Assembly (NCBI GenBank): GCA_951799445.1
Contig: OX637296.1
Coordinates: 21,328,001-21,392,000 of the forward strand
Source of the DNA: Pseudisothecium myosuroides
Taxonomy: Eukaryota > Streptophyta > Bryopsida > Hypnales > Lembophyllaceae
Length of the DNA stretch: 64,000 nt
Direction of reading: 5' to 3'
In this document: one piece after another, positions 47,240-58,737 of the stretch
Position numbering within the stretch: the first letter of the stretch is position 1
Layout: the number at the start of each line of letters is the position of its first letter
Made by a program: the position numbers and the translations under genes
The notes under the pieces: generated by a model
The model's database searches: none
Told to the model about the DNA's origin: nothing
Seen by the model: only the letters and a program-made list of their open reading frames with translations

Positions 47240-48546
47240 TTGGTCACTCACCGGGCAGTAAATGAACATTTGGCATGCTCTCTTTTACATCTGATAGGTT
47301 ACATCTGATGGGTTTTAGAGTTGGGGTTTAGGGTTTTAGACATCTCCCAGACATCTTGGAGGCTTCCCTGACCCAATGTTTGGTTCGATCTCCATTCCAG
47401 CGTCTCATCTCTGAACCAGGAGCAGCTCTGAAGAGTGAGTAACCAAAACCACGGGTGTGCTTCAATATCTTGAATCTCGCGACACGATAGATACAGAAAG
47501 TCATTTCTATCTTCCTCATGGGCTAAATTTTTTTCAAGAAATTGCTATTGAATCCAGAAATTGCTACTCACTGTCTATTGTGTTTCCAGGTTTTCAGAGA
47601 AATGTGCTTTGGATGGATGTCATAGGAGGAAGCTTAATCCTTTTGCACATCATGCTGTCTGGTGCTCTTCTTCCGTTGGCGAACAAGGGCGACAATTCGA
47701 GGAGCCCTCGCCATCCCCAGATTCGAGCTCAATTTTCTGATTCTTGTCGTACCGGGATTGTGCCAAGCATCTGGCCATATCATCAAAGGTGGCACACCCG
47801 CTGGCACTCTCTTTAAATTTTTCTCACCAATGGCGTTTACTTGGGAGCGCTGGTCCAGAACAAAGAATTCCGCTACGAGGTTCACAGACATGAAAAATTT
47901 CGCACCAAGTACGCAGCAAGCCTAAAATTATCTGATTAACTGAAGAGAGTAAAACTTGACTGATTTCACCCGAGAAGGGGCTATGCTGACTGACAATACT
48001 CTAACTCGCGAATCGTGACGAAAGAAAAAAATGTTGGAAGAGAGGGTCTCACACTAGCCCATGAACACAGCCAAGTCTTCAAATTCAAGATTAAAAAAAT
48101 TCCGATTAGAATACAACAACTTCGCAGCAGAAAATGATCCCTGCACATCAATGGAACTACAATTGGAAGACTGAGTCTTCACTTGGCTAGAGCTACTCCG
48201 AAGCCTGTACACTCTCATTCACGAGAGAACCCTGGATTCCCAACACCTATCGAGTGAGGTGCTGAAGAGAAAAAAAATCCAATGAATTGGAGACGGCCAC
48301 AGTCCAGCACCCCCAATTCGTCTCACTCTTGAATCAAAACTCTCATCTCTATGTACACCTGATATATACACTACAAACTACTCCCTGCAAACCATATCCT
48401 TTTTGTATGCTTCTCTTTGTCGCTGTCACACCTTCCCAATCTCCGCTTTTCTTTTGAGCGAAGCAAGGGAAGCGGGAAAAAACTCGGAAAGCTCAGGTTT
48501 CCCGGGACTAAAGTCCTTCGTAAAGCCAATGATGAATATTGAGCGA
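47240..48546. other. Duplicated 3' flank of C2 gene copy B, with degenerate gene-like segment
   Basis: It corresponds to 28066-29404. The first 700 bases differ from block A by many indels, including a gap of about 70 bases opposite 28625-28700. The second half, next to the C2 gene, is almost identical. No convincing protein is encoded. Confidence 0.5.
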
Positions 48547-50089
48547 CTAGTACCTGTTTTGAGGATATCCATATCCACCAGGAGGGTAGGCAGGGGGAGG
48601 GTATGTAGGAGGACCAGTGCCATATGGAGGAGCTGAAGCTTGAGGATAGTAAGAATGCTGAGCAGGAGGGGGAGGTGCAGCATATGCCGTCGGCTGCGGA
48701 GGGTAAGCTGCAGGAGCTGATGCCTGATACGTGTAAGACTGTGCTGCCGCCGGGCGAGGACCGTATCCTGAAGGAGGTGGATAAGCCATGGGGGCTTGTT
48801 GCGGAGGATAGTGAGCTGGTCCGTAAGCTGGAGCTGGTTGACTGTAAGATGGAGCAGGCTGCCCATAGTACCCCGGCGCTGCAGGGGCTGCCTGTGTAGC
48901 GGGTCTCTGCAAACGAAGAAAAGTTAAGAGTCAGATACCCAGTTCACTGATTTTGCCATCTTTCCCTGCAATTTCGAAGATTGTCAAATGCACACGCAGC
49001 TTGAGCAGAAAGTAGTAAAATAGAGACATCCAAAATCCTCTTTTGCTGCTAGCAAGCTGAGATAGCTCAAAGGTGATATCGGCGAGATCCAACTGATCAC
49101 TAGGCGAGTGGGTCAAATTCGTCAATGCTCTAGTTGTTGGCAACGAAATGAAATGCACAAGAGATATTGTTTGGATATTGCATGCAAACTTTATGAAGGG
49201 TCAAAGTTGAATTGGTAAGGATTCTAAACTCGCTTCTTCAACAATGGGTACACGTTGATTAGGGATGTACACAAGCTGAAATTCTGACCGAGTGGCGCTT
49301 TGAGTCCCTGGCAATTGCGGGTGTCCACGCCTTACACTCATGCAAAACCCTTGTTGAAACGAAAATGAAAAACAAAATGGGGAGGCTGAAACAGCAGGCT
49401 TGAACATAAAAGGCAGGAACTTACAGTTTTAGCACCAGCGTAATGCAGAATCAACTTCAACACTCCCGACGATTTCCCGGTCCTAGAGTTTATCAGCGAC
49501 CATTGCGTGTCATCATATCCCGTATCAATCACCTTGTTCAGCAGAATCCTGAATTCCAATCCACACAAGCACCCGTTAGAAACACACCTCACCAATCCCA
49601 AATCCTAAACCCTAAACCCTAAACCAACAAATATTCGACTTCTCCATGTTGAGTGCTCCCTTACTTGGTGGTGCCGATGTAGTCATCACGTTCAATCGTG
49701 TTACTATTCCATACACTGGCGCTCATTTCCCGAAGCCCTTCAATCAACGCAAATTTGAACGTCTCGTTGAACGATGGATTTTTTCCGCCATCTGCAGCGG
49801 CAACCCAAGCAACTGATCAATACGAGTCCTTCCAATTCTCAAACACCAAGACCCTAAAAAAACCTAAAAAATTTCATCAATTTTCTCACGAAACCCAACC
49901 AAATTCCGCCAGGCTAGCAGTTCTCCCACCTGTATCCGTCCGAGTGCGAAATTTCTGTCCCGAATATTCAATTACGACATAAGGATCTTGTCTGCTAAAC
50001 CACTCCTTGTTGCTCAGCTTGTAACACCCCACCACCGTCATTTCTAGCAGTTGGCCCTGAACACTTGCGCCTCCATGATGGTACGACAT
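48547..50089 (-). CDS. C2-domain proline-rich protein, SRC2-like (copy B)
   Basis: Four exons with the same structure and phases as copy A: 50089-49930, 49791-49665, 49548-49425 and 48906-48547 (TAG), giving 256 residues. The C2 domain and the Pro/Tyr-rich tail are as in copy A; the last exon encodes the same protein sequence. Changes cluster at the N terminus, where it starts MSYHHGGASVQG against MAYPYGGPSVQG. The introns differ by small indels. It probably acts at membranes like copy A. No lesion is visible, so both copies may be functional. Confidence 0.9.
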
Positions 50090-50589
50090 CTAAGGGTCCC
50101 CGAATTTGTATTAATCCGCACTCTCTACAACAACCCTGGAGCGAAAAAAGAGCAGATAAAGAAGAGATAGTTTCGAGAAGCAGCAGAGGGCACCTACAGT
50201 AGAAGTCGAGAAGACAATTGAAGGAATGAAGGCAGTAGGAATCCTTGGTTGGGACGAAAACAACTGCACGCACAGAAGTAGAGAAAAGAAACACTAACAT
50301 GGAAACAGGAGAAAGACGTGAATTTATATCCACGAGACGAAGTGGTAACGATTACGCGGATTTCGTAAATTTAAATTTAACGCCGACAGAAGGTGCCAGA
50401 CATTATTACACATCTGCGAGTTCCGAATGCCGACACGCGTGAGGGTAGCATCTTCGCAACTAGGGCAGCCGCTGACGCGAGGTAACTGCCAGAGCCGCCG
50501 CGGACGCGACGCGGTTCGCCGGCGAACCAGGAAAGGGGATTTAACTCAGAGAGAACAAGAAATAACTCCAAGTCTCCAACCACTCTAGT

Positions 50590-51101
50590 ATTTTCATATG
50601 AAGGAAAATGGAATGGCATTAAACTCAAATCGTCTCATATTTTTTGGACCTTCATGAAATTAGTTACAAATTTTTGAAGTTGGAACACAGTGGGCACTAA
50701 AATGTACACTATAATGTATATTGTTGGTACACTGAAGAATAAAAAATGTACCTTTATGTCATGATTGCTTTTAGAGCATGGTTGCTAGTAAAGCAAACAA
50801 CTTTATTTAGAAGGTGAGTATCCCCCAAACCGCCACTTTTTGGTACTGAGCCAAGTTACTATTATTAGTCTGGTTAAATTTTTAGATCTTCTGGTTGGCA
50901 ATTGAAAGGAGGTTCCAATGCACCAGAGAATGTGACATTTGGATATTGTATGCAAAAGTTATTAAGGAACAAAATTTAGTTTTAAAATGGTTTCTTCCAC
51001 ATAGGTACAAATTTGATTTTGGAGATTTAAGGTTTAAGGTCAGTGGCACATTTGGGTGTACCTACTTCAAATGGTTTAAAGAATAGAACTCAAAGTCAGG
51101 T
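50590..51101 (+). repeat. Large inverted repeat, left arm (512 bp)
   Basis: It pairs with 51329-51840 over exactly 512 bases in each arm, with only scattered mismatches. The spacer is 227 bases. The outer edge begins ATTTTCATATGAAGGAAAAT; the inner edge ends AAAGTCAGGT. Transcription through it would give a long hairpin. No 8-10-bp target duplication flanks the pair, so it is not an obvious Mutator-type element. Confidence 0.92.
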
Positions 51102-51328
51102 ATATTCGCACTTGGTGTTAGGGGTGATGTTTGCAATGTGAATTCAGTCCAGAAGGAAGTTCAAATTTGTTCTTAAGATCTTTAGTAACAACACTCTTTA
51201 ATCTTTTTAGTAAAATTTTACTTAAAAACTTACTTAAAAGACGTTGCTTAAAAGACGTGATGTCTAGGACACTACTTAAAACACCCCTTTCTCTTGTAGT
51301 GGCAAAGATACTTTAATGGTATGGTCAC
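51102..51328. other. Spacer of the large inverted repeat with a CACTA-type end
   Basis: It contains a half element ending AACACCCCTTTCTCTTGTAGTG at 51301, the same terminus as element 1 at 38627-38848. Nearby are TTAAAAGACG units and GTCTAGGACACTACTTAAAA. The opposite CACTACAAGAG end is missing. A CACTA-type insertion or its break may have helped form the inverted repeat. Confidence 0.6.
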
Positions 51329-51840
51329 ACCTGACTTTGTCTTCTATTCTTTAAACCATTTGAAGTAGGTACACCCAAATGTGCCACTGACCTTAAACCT
51401 TAAATCTCCAAAATCAAATTTGTACCTATGTGGAAGAAACCATTTTAAAACCAAATTTTGTTCCTTAATAACTTTTGCATACAATATCCAAATGTCACAT
51501 TCTCTGGTGCATTGGAACCTCCTTTCAATTGCCAACCAGAAGATCTAAAAATTTAACCAGACTAATAATAGTAACTTGGCTCAGTACCAAAAAGTGGCGG
51601 TTTGGGGGATACTCACCTTCTAAATAAAGTTGTTTGCTTTACTAGCAACCATGCTCTAAAAGCAATCATGACATAAAGGTACATTTTTTATTCTTCAGTG
51701 TACCAACAGTATACATTATAGTGGACATTTTAGTGCCCATTGTGTTCCAACTTCAAAAATTTGTAACTAATTTCATGAAGGTCCAAAAAATATGAGACGA
51801 TTTGAGTTTAATGCCATTCCATTTTCCTTCATATGAAAAT
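51329..51840 (-). repeat. Large inverted repeat, right arm (512 bp)
   Basis: Reverse complement of 50590-51101. The two arms carry the same 63-codon frame on opposite strands, so that frame is explained by duplication and is not by itself evidence for a gene. The few arm differences (for example around 50720 against 51700) suggest recent origin or conversion. Confidence 0.92.
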
Positions 51841-53039
51841 TTATTGAAGATTGTTTCAAGGAGTTTAGCTTCCTTGAAAAAGCAATCGGCTCTTAAATGG
51901 TTGCTTTAAGAGCAAAATACCTTACATAAGAATTTGACCACATGGATTCTTTTGTAACTATCAGGCCTATTTGGTGTTGAATATGGCAAGGCCATAAGAG
52001 CAATGGCACTTAGATAAGAATGCTTCATTTGTGAGAGATCCACAAGAATATTGAAAAGTAAAATCCATCAATAACGTAGATTTGGATCTTGTAACAACAA
52101 TTTTATGTATATGGCCCTCAGAGGTGCTATTATATAAGAGTGTGGAACAACCTTTATTGCAAAGCACCTTTATTATTGTCTGAGGACTTGCTATTGTCAC
52201 TCTTGCATTTACTCTCATAATACACACAAATTTGCCACCTCTCACAATGTCGACAATTTGTTATATTTGTGAAAGTGAATTTGTGAGCCAAATTTGAAAG
52301 AACAAGTTGTGAAGGAACTTGGAAGCAATAAATTTTTAATGGAAAGGGAAATGAATTTGGATTGTAATACTAGACAGCGTGCTAATTTCCTATCATTTCA
52401 AACATGCTAAGATTAATTTGTTAATTTTGCGTTGTATACTCAAGCACTCAACACCAAAATTATTGCAAGTCAAGTAAAGAACTTTTCTCCAAGTCTATAT
52501 GACTACTAACTTAATTCTTGAAGTCCCAAAGTCATTTTTCTATCAAAAACCACTCAAAATTGCCACTTCTGTTGCGTTCATCCAATAAATTAGAAAAAAT
52601 ATTTTTTTAGAATCTAACAATAGGATCTTCTAGTAAACTTTTCTCAAATCAAGTGGTAAATTTTTTGAGATATTTGACCATAAGGATTGAGATATTAGCA
52701 TTCAAATTGAAAGAAAAAGTTTTTTTTTCAAGAAGATGCTTTGATTGTCCACAAATCAAGAAACTCTACAACTTCCACATCACTAATCCAAATGGAATGA
52801 ATCAAAGCTTTCCATATAGACGAAAATATAATCTTTGAGAAAAAAATGATACGAATTTTTATTTCAATTTTTTAAGGATTTCTTTTGCTGCTTGGTCTCC
52901 CTTATTTTGAGGTTATTGTGGTATAATTTTTTCTCCTAGGCACCAATTGAAATAAAAAATTATATTCCTAGAAAGCTAGTAAGTTTTTTTATCCTATGAG
53001 AAACTTTTAATCCCTAAAGTTTTATGACTATGTTTTCAC
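51841..53039. other. AT-rich gene-free stretch
   Basis: No supported gene. The frames at 51967-52245 (minus) and 52653-52838 (plus) have no motif or splice context. It leads into the dispersed repeat at 53040. Confidence 0.5.
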
Positions 53040-53705
53040 CGAAAACACTCAAAAATTGCCATTTTTAGTACAAGTACCAAATTTTTGAAAAACACTTTTT
53101 TGACACACGTAACCATAGGATCTTGTAGTATGTTGACTTGAAAATACGTGATAAAAATTTCATAAATTTCCACCGCGTGGATTGGAAGAAATAAACATTA
53201 AAATTCATTAAAATCATTTTTTTGGCCCTACAAAAAGCAAGGCAGTTGCACTTCACAAGCTCACTTTTCTATTAAAAAAATGTCTAAAATGGTGGTGATT
53301 CTTTGAATTCTTTTTCCTATACAAGTTGGCTACATGCTTAAAAAATTTCAAAGCATAGTAAATAGGAAGAAGAAGAGAATGATTCAAAATACAAAATTGT
53401 TAAACTTTAATTATGGAATTGAAAAATGTCAATCCTAATGGTAGTAAAGTTGTAATAAACTCTCTCTATCCTATGATTTTATTTTTTTCAAAAAATATTG
53501 GAAATTGAGTGAAATAAACAACTTCAAAGTTTATTTTAGAGTACAAAATCCATAACTGCCCGCAAACTAAAACTCCTCATAACTTTTGATTCATTGATCA
53601 AAATGGAATAATTTAAAGCTTTCTACCTATATATAAATTTAGAAAACCAATTTCAAATTTTTGGTTTTGAAAAAAGTGATTTTTTCAGATTTGCCCGGAC
53701 TACCC
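53040..53705 (+). repeat. Dispersed repeat, copy 2 (partner 3480-4140)
   Basis: Same orientation and order of landmarks as the copy at 3480-4140, including GTAACCATAGGATC, the GGATTGGAAGAAAT block, CTTCACAAGCTCAC, GATCAAAATGGAAT and AAAAAAGTGATTTTTTCAGA. Divergence is high and no reading frame survives. Confidence 0.6.
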
Positions 53706-53869
53706 TGTCACGTGAAGTGACATTGGGGCCATTCTATATCAAATTGTAGTGTTAGATGAACTCTTTTAGGTGTTCACCTTAGTTTTGGATGAATTTCATC
53801 CAAATGTTAGAGTTCATCCATCTTAAGGTTTGAATGTTTAGGTGGTGAGAGTTCCTTCACCTTTCTTTG

Positions 53870-54340
53870 TAGTATTATTGCTTATGTACTTTCCATCCAT
53901 AATTTTGTTTGTCCATCCATTGCTTATATGGGCAATTTCGTTAAAATGACGGTATTCCAAGTGCCACTTTGACGGTGTGCCATTTTCACCATCTAGGATT
54001 GGTTTAGATTTCAGAACGGCCGTTTTGAACCATCTAGGATTGGTATAGATTTCAGGACGGCCATTTTGAACTGTTTTCATGCCATTTAAAAAAATATCGC
54101 CATTTTAACGAAATTGCCCATTTATGTACTTTTCATCCATAATTTTGTTGGTTCATCCATCGTTGATGTACTTTTCATCTCCAAGTTATTTTATTCATCC
54201 ATCATTTATGTGCTTTTCATCCATAATTTTGTTGGTCCATCCATCGCTGACGTACTTTTCATCCACAATTTTTTTTGTTCATTTATCATTTATGTGCTTT
54301 TCATCCATAATTTTGTTGGTCCATCCATCGCTGATGTACA
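53870..54340 (+). repeat. Minisatellite, interrupted by the 194-bp element
   Basis: Units of about 40-45 bases (and a higher-order unit of about 85) repeat TATGTRCTTTTCATCCATAA and TTTTGTTGGTCCATCCATCG. The array runs on both sides of the inserted element and ends about 870 bases upstream of the third C2 gene. The protein-like repeats seen in two plus-strand frames here are by-products. Confidence 0.8.
53928..54121. mobile_element. 194-bp inverted-repeat element, copy 2
   Basis: It ends in ATGGGCAATTTCGTTAAAAT and its complement, and it is the reverse orientation of the 11221-11414 copy with identical length. It interrupts the minisatellite that continues on both sides. TTAT occurs on both flanks (53924-53927, 54122-54125), while a neighbouring repeat unit has the uninterrupted TGCTTATGTACTTT. 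The insertion target was therefore probably TTAT. Confidence 0.8.
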
Positions 54341-54344
54341 GTGA

Positions 54345-55211
54345 CTTTGACCCACGCCGTTGAATCTCGCTGGACAGACGTAAGCAACAGTTTTCCATAC
54401 TCATCAACGGACAATACGGCATTACGACAGCCGTACGTATTGAATTTCCTCAGAACGTGCGCTTCTTTTGACGACTTCATGATTCAAAGGCACGCAAACA
54501 ATTCTCCGAGAGCATTACGAGAGAAGAGTGAAGTTGGCAAGAGTGAAGATGGCGAGAGTAATTTCCATATCTCGAGTGAAGAGAATTGAATGACCCATCA
54601 GCAGACAATCCTCTAATCTCACTATAGTCAACAAATCGTGGATCGGACAAGGGTTAAGGTCTTTCTGCAGACAATCGATCTTCTTCATGTATGTGGTCCT
54701 CATGCTTTGCGTTGTTGTCAAGCACAACACTGTTTCAATCAATCATAAGATATTGCTAACCTTCGATCATGCCACAGCCGTCATCTTGTACGTGATCGTA
54801 TTACTTGTATACGGGCTTGTATATTAAATTACCAGCCAAGGATCGGATTTGCTGTGAAATTCTGTAACTAGATCAAAAATTCAGAGGCCCAATTGTTGCA
54901 GCTAGTCATAGATTCTTCACTGTTGGAGTGTTGAACGCTTGAACGCTTGAACGCTTGCGATCTTAGGGCTAGGCTCTCACACCAACCGAGATTGGCTTTC
55001 TTTCAGTTCGCCGGCCTTTGTTGAACTTGTAGGACTTGTTGAATTCGACTGACGGCCATAGAATCTGGTTGGGTTAGATTGAAGGATTGGTTTTAATGTT
55101 TAGGTTTTGACGAATTTCTTGTTGGTGGTGCTTGTTTTGAATATCTGAGTTTGAATCACGCTGCAGGATTGTTAGACGAACTCTCTTCCTAAGGTTTTAC
55201 CAAATCGTGTG
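54345..55211. promoter_or_regulatory. Upstream region of the third C2 gene
   Basis: The composition shifts from AT-rich to balanced, as expected for promoter and leader sequence. It has a short TTGAACGC triplet repeat near 54932. Frames at 54341-54589 (plus) and 54515-54742 (minus) have no motif. No TATA box or transcription start can be fixed from sequence alone. Confidence 0.35.
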
Positions 55212-57324
55212 ATGGCGTACTCTTATGGAGGTCCAAGTGTACAAGGCCAAACGCTTGAATTGCATGGTAAGTGTTTGCAGACGTAACGCGTTTGCATGTC
55301 TCCGAATTAATCTTACTTTCCCTACTTTTGAATTCGTCGAACAGTTTGGTGTCTGAGATTTGTTAACAATTCGTTGGTCTGTGTTGATTGACAGTCGTGG
55401 GTTGTTACAACTTATCCGACAAGGAGTGGTTTAGCAGACAAGATCCTTATGTGGTTATTGAATATTCCGGTCAGAAATTTCGCACCCGGACGGATACAGG
55501 TTAGAAAGAGCTCCGTCACTCGTCTTTTACTCTGTGGATTTGTGTTGGATGCAAGCTAGCCTGAAGATGGAAGAGACAGAGGTTACTCGGCTATGGCTTT
55601 TTTTCTTAGGGTTATGAGAGTTCATGGAGATTCGTAACCCGGAATTTGGATTGGCGCTGCTGCAGATGGAGGAAAGAACCCATCGTTCAACGAAACATTC
55701 AAGATTGCGCTAATCGAGGGTCTTCGCGAAATCAGTGCCAATGTGTGGAACAGTAATACCATCGAGCGTGATGACTACATTGGTAGCGCCAAGTACGTGC
55801 TTGTTGCCATGGACACTTGTGTTCAAGTATTGAGATTGGGGTTAGGGTTTGGTTTCGGAGGCTTAACCCCCGAACGTTTTTCTCATGTTTTTCACTCATT
55901 TTGCCCATAAAATTTGCATTTTTGATTATGGAGTATATGAATTGAATTACCTAAACCTAAATATGAAAGCAATGCATAGTATGTTGTCTTGAAACTACCT
56001 GTTGAACTGGTGTTCAGTTTTCCATCTTCAGATGATATCGGTAGTGCAAGTTTAAAACTAGATAATGTGTATTTTCATGAATAGAAACATGAATTTGACG
56101 CGTTCTAAGGGATTAAAATCTTTTTTTGTAAAATTTCATGAATTTGTAAGTAGTCAAAGTTTGTTGACTTCTTTACTAACATTGTCATATCTTGTCATAC
56201 TAAATATCACTGAGATTGTCATATCTTTTGCTAATCAACTCCAAATCCATTGAAACAAAGTGCATAGATCGAAAATTTAATATCCAGTTGCTCTCAAGGA
56301 GGAATCCGCCTTCACTTGTTTCTCTTTAAATCAAAAAGTGTCGTCAGAAATCCAGTTTGTGCTTCTTGGACGTTAGTTGGGTAACTAGTGTGCTATCTTT
56401 TCCTTTGAATTGCAGGATTCTATTGAACAAGGTGATTGACACGGGATATGATGACACCCAGTGGCCATTGTCGAATTCTAGATCCGGAAAATCGTCGGGG
56501 AGTTTGAAGTTGATTATGCATTATGCCGGAAGTGCTAAAACTGTAAGTTTGTGACTTGTGGTTTCAAATAGTGTGTGTTCCGTCCCTCACTACTCGGAAG
56601 AGTGGTAATTTAAGCCTAGACAATCCGGAGGACTGCGAGTGTGGACGTCTAAGCATTCAACCCTTGTTGCATCTGATTGGTATAAGTATCAATATTTAGT
56701 TTGCCTATTGCATGACCGTTGAAGCTTTAGAAGAAGACCGTGAAATCATTGAGATGCACTCAAACTTCGTTAATCTTACCACCTTGGGTGACATCGTTTT
56801 CACTATGACATAGTTTGATTGCGTGACAAATGGCTACAGGAAACGACTGTGAAGCAAGTGTGCAGGATATTCTAGAAATGTCATCTTAGAGAAAGTCGTA
56901 ATCAAGAGGTTTGCTTGTAATTATCTGACATCCAATTGTCTCCATGCATGGTGTACAGAAACCCGGTAAATTTCAAGGAAGCTCATACTCGCAGGCATCC
57001 CCCAGCATGCACTATGGACAACCAGCTCCAGCTTACGGACAGTCTGCAGTTCCAGCTTATGGTCAGCACCCTCCGCAGCAATCCGCAATGCCATACCCAC
57101 CTCCTGCAGGATACGGTCCTCCACCGATGGCAGCACAGGTTTACAGGCCCACGTACCCAGGACCAGCGCCCCCGGCAACTGCATATCCCCCTCAATCTCC
57201 TGCTCAACCTCCATACTATCCTCAAGCTTCCGCTCCTCCTCCGTATGGCTCTGGTCCTCCTACATACCCTCCTCCCCCTGGCTACCCTTCTGCTGGGGGG
57301 TATCCTCAAAACAGACCGTATTAG
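55212..57324 (+). CDS. C2-domain proline-rich protein, SRC2-like (copy C)
   Basis: Five exons join in phase: 55212-55266, 55395-55499, 55666-55792, 56416-56542 and 56959-57324 (TAG), giving 259 residues. The C2 domain covers residues about 10-140: GQTLELHVVGCYNL, then SRQDPYVVIEYSGQKFRT, NPSFNETFKI, ERDDYIG and LKLIMHYAG. The tail is Pro/Tyr/Ala/Gln-rich and ends YPSAGGYPQNRPY. It is clearly homologous to copies A and B but diverged, on the other strand and outside the duplicated blocks. It has an intron after codon 18 that A and B lack. Like its relatives it is probably a small membrane-associated C2 protein; calcium dependence is uncertain. Confidence 0.92.
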
Positions 57325-58737
57325 CATGAAGACGTGGTTTTGCATGGACCACTTTACAGTGTAAATCAGGTAGACATATAAGGTAGAGGCTCCATTAACC
57401 ATACAATACATTAGAGGCTCTACGACCATACAGGTGAGCTTTGATTTGTGTTAAATATGAAAATACTTAATCTTTTGACATTCAGTGTTTTTTTAATTGA
57501 TTTTTAGCTTAACATTAAAAAAATGTGCAAAATTTTAGATTGTGCAAGTTTCCAGTTTGTTGTAGTGAAAGCTTCAAAGCTCACTTGTATGGTGAATGGA
57601 GACTTTACATTAGATGAGGACTGTGATTTATGAGAGACGAATAGAGGAGTGCAGTGTGGCCGTCTCGCTGCGGTACAATTCAAGGAGGTGAAACCTTGCA
57701 GAAGGTGCTGTCGGATGCAATGTTGAAGCTGGTGTGGCTGCTTCAAGCGTCAATATCATGGATTCTGTAGTTTGCTCCAGTGTTCTTTGAGCGATGTTTA
57801 TCTCCCAAGCTTACTGCCGTCGGGTTGGATTGGGAATCAAGGCTTCTCACTTAAACGAGTGTACATTCTTTGACAGATTTAGCTAGTTTTGAATGCGTCT
57901 CCAGATTGTAATTTCATCGACGGATAAGGTTCTTTTGTAATGTGAATGTATTATTATCTGATGACTTCATTTTTTTCTGAAATTATCTGCACCTCGGCTC
58001 TCGTCATTTGCTTGTGAATTATTTTACAGAGTATTCACCATTATGAATCAGGAGATTGAATGTCAGCTTCATTTTTACCGGCTCTTATGCTTAGGCATGT
58101 GCGGGAAGCTTTGTCTGCTTCACTTTGCACTCCCAGCTGGATAGTTCTATAATGCTAAACTGTATAGAAGCAGACGGCCTTGCCCTTCACAGCCTTGCGT
58201 TCAAATACATCAATGGGAGCAACTCTCAAGAAGCGAAGTATATCAGCGGCGAGCACATTTCTTCTTTTCATACTAGTGCCTGAACAACTCCATCATGTAT
58301 GCGTTTTCTCTGTTTGACGAACTGATTGAGTGCTTCTCATAAAGCATTTGTGTTTCTTGTCATGTCGCGCTCATGCACTATTTCTCTCCTCTGTGATAGT
58401 GGTACCAGGGCTGCGTGACTGCGTGACTGCGTCTTTGTTTTTGTTTTTTTGTTTTTTTTGAAACAAATGAAACAGTGACTGCGTCTTTGAATTCCCGGTT
58501 GGACTGATGCATTTATGCCGCCAGCATGTCTGAAGTTCAGCTGATTGGAAACACGTAACATTGGAAATCAGTTTCGGTACTCGATTTTTAAGCCCTTTGG
58601 CAGGGGATGTCAGAATGTGAGGCTTTGATTCCTCTATGGTGGTGGCCCACGTCGCCTCCTCGAGTGCTGATGAAAGCTCCTCTGTAGTCATCCACTCATG
58701 CACTTGCGAGTTTAGTTGTAATCAGTGCTTACAAATG
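57325..58737. other. 3' flank of C2 copy C and intergenic DNA
   Basis: No supported gene. The first few hundred bases are probably 3' untranslated sequence. A stretch around 58420-58490 has a GTTTTTG-type low-complexity tract bounded by a GTGACTGCGTCTTTG direct repeat. Minus-strand frames at 58337-58703 have no splice or domain support. Confidence 0.45.

Larger units (their letters stand above)
46165..50575. repeat. Segmental duplication, right copy (block B)
   Basis: It is the direct-orientation counterpart of block A. In order it holds a truncated scramblase exon and 5' flank, the 46.8-47.2 kb intergenic part, the degenerate gene-like segment, and a whole C2 gene with its upstream flank up to about 50520. 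It lacks block A's AT-rich insert and mariner-type element. It has its own 205-bp TTAA insertion and a deletion that joins the equivalents of 24346 and about 25190. Confidence 0.85.

Noticed and set aside
48624..48899. 91-codon plus-strand frame, also at 29482-29757
   Set aside because: Shadow of the proline-rich last exon of the C2 genes on the other strand. It is conserved only because the two loci are near-identical.
50895..51535. Identical 63-codon frames on opposite strands
   Set aside because: They are the same frame in the two arms of the inverted repeat. No motif and no flanking exons were found.
54114..54363. Two plus-strand frames with repeated hydrophobic peptides
   Set aside because: Direct translation of a minisatellite; no start context, splice sites or conserved domain.
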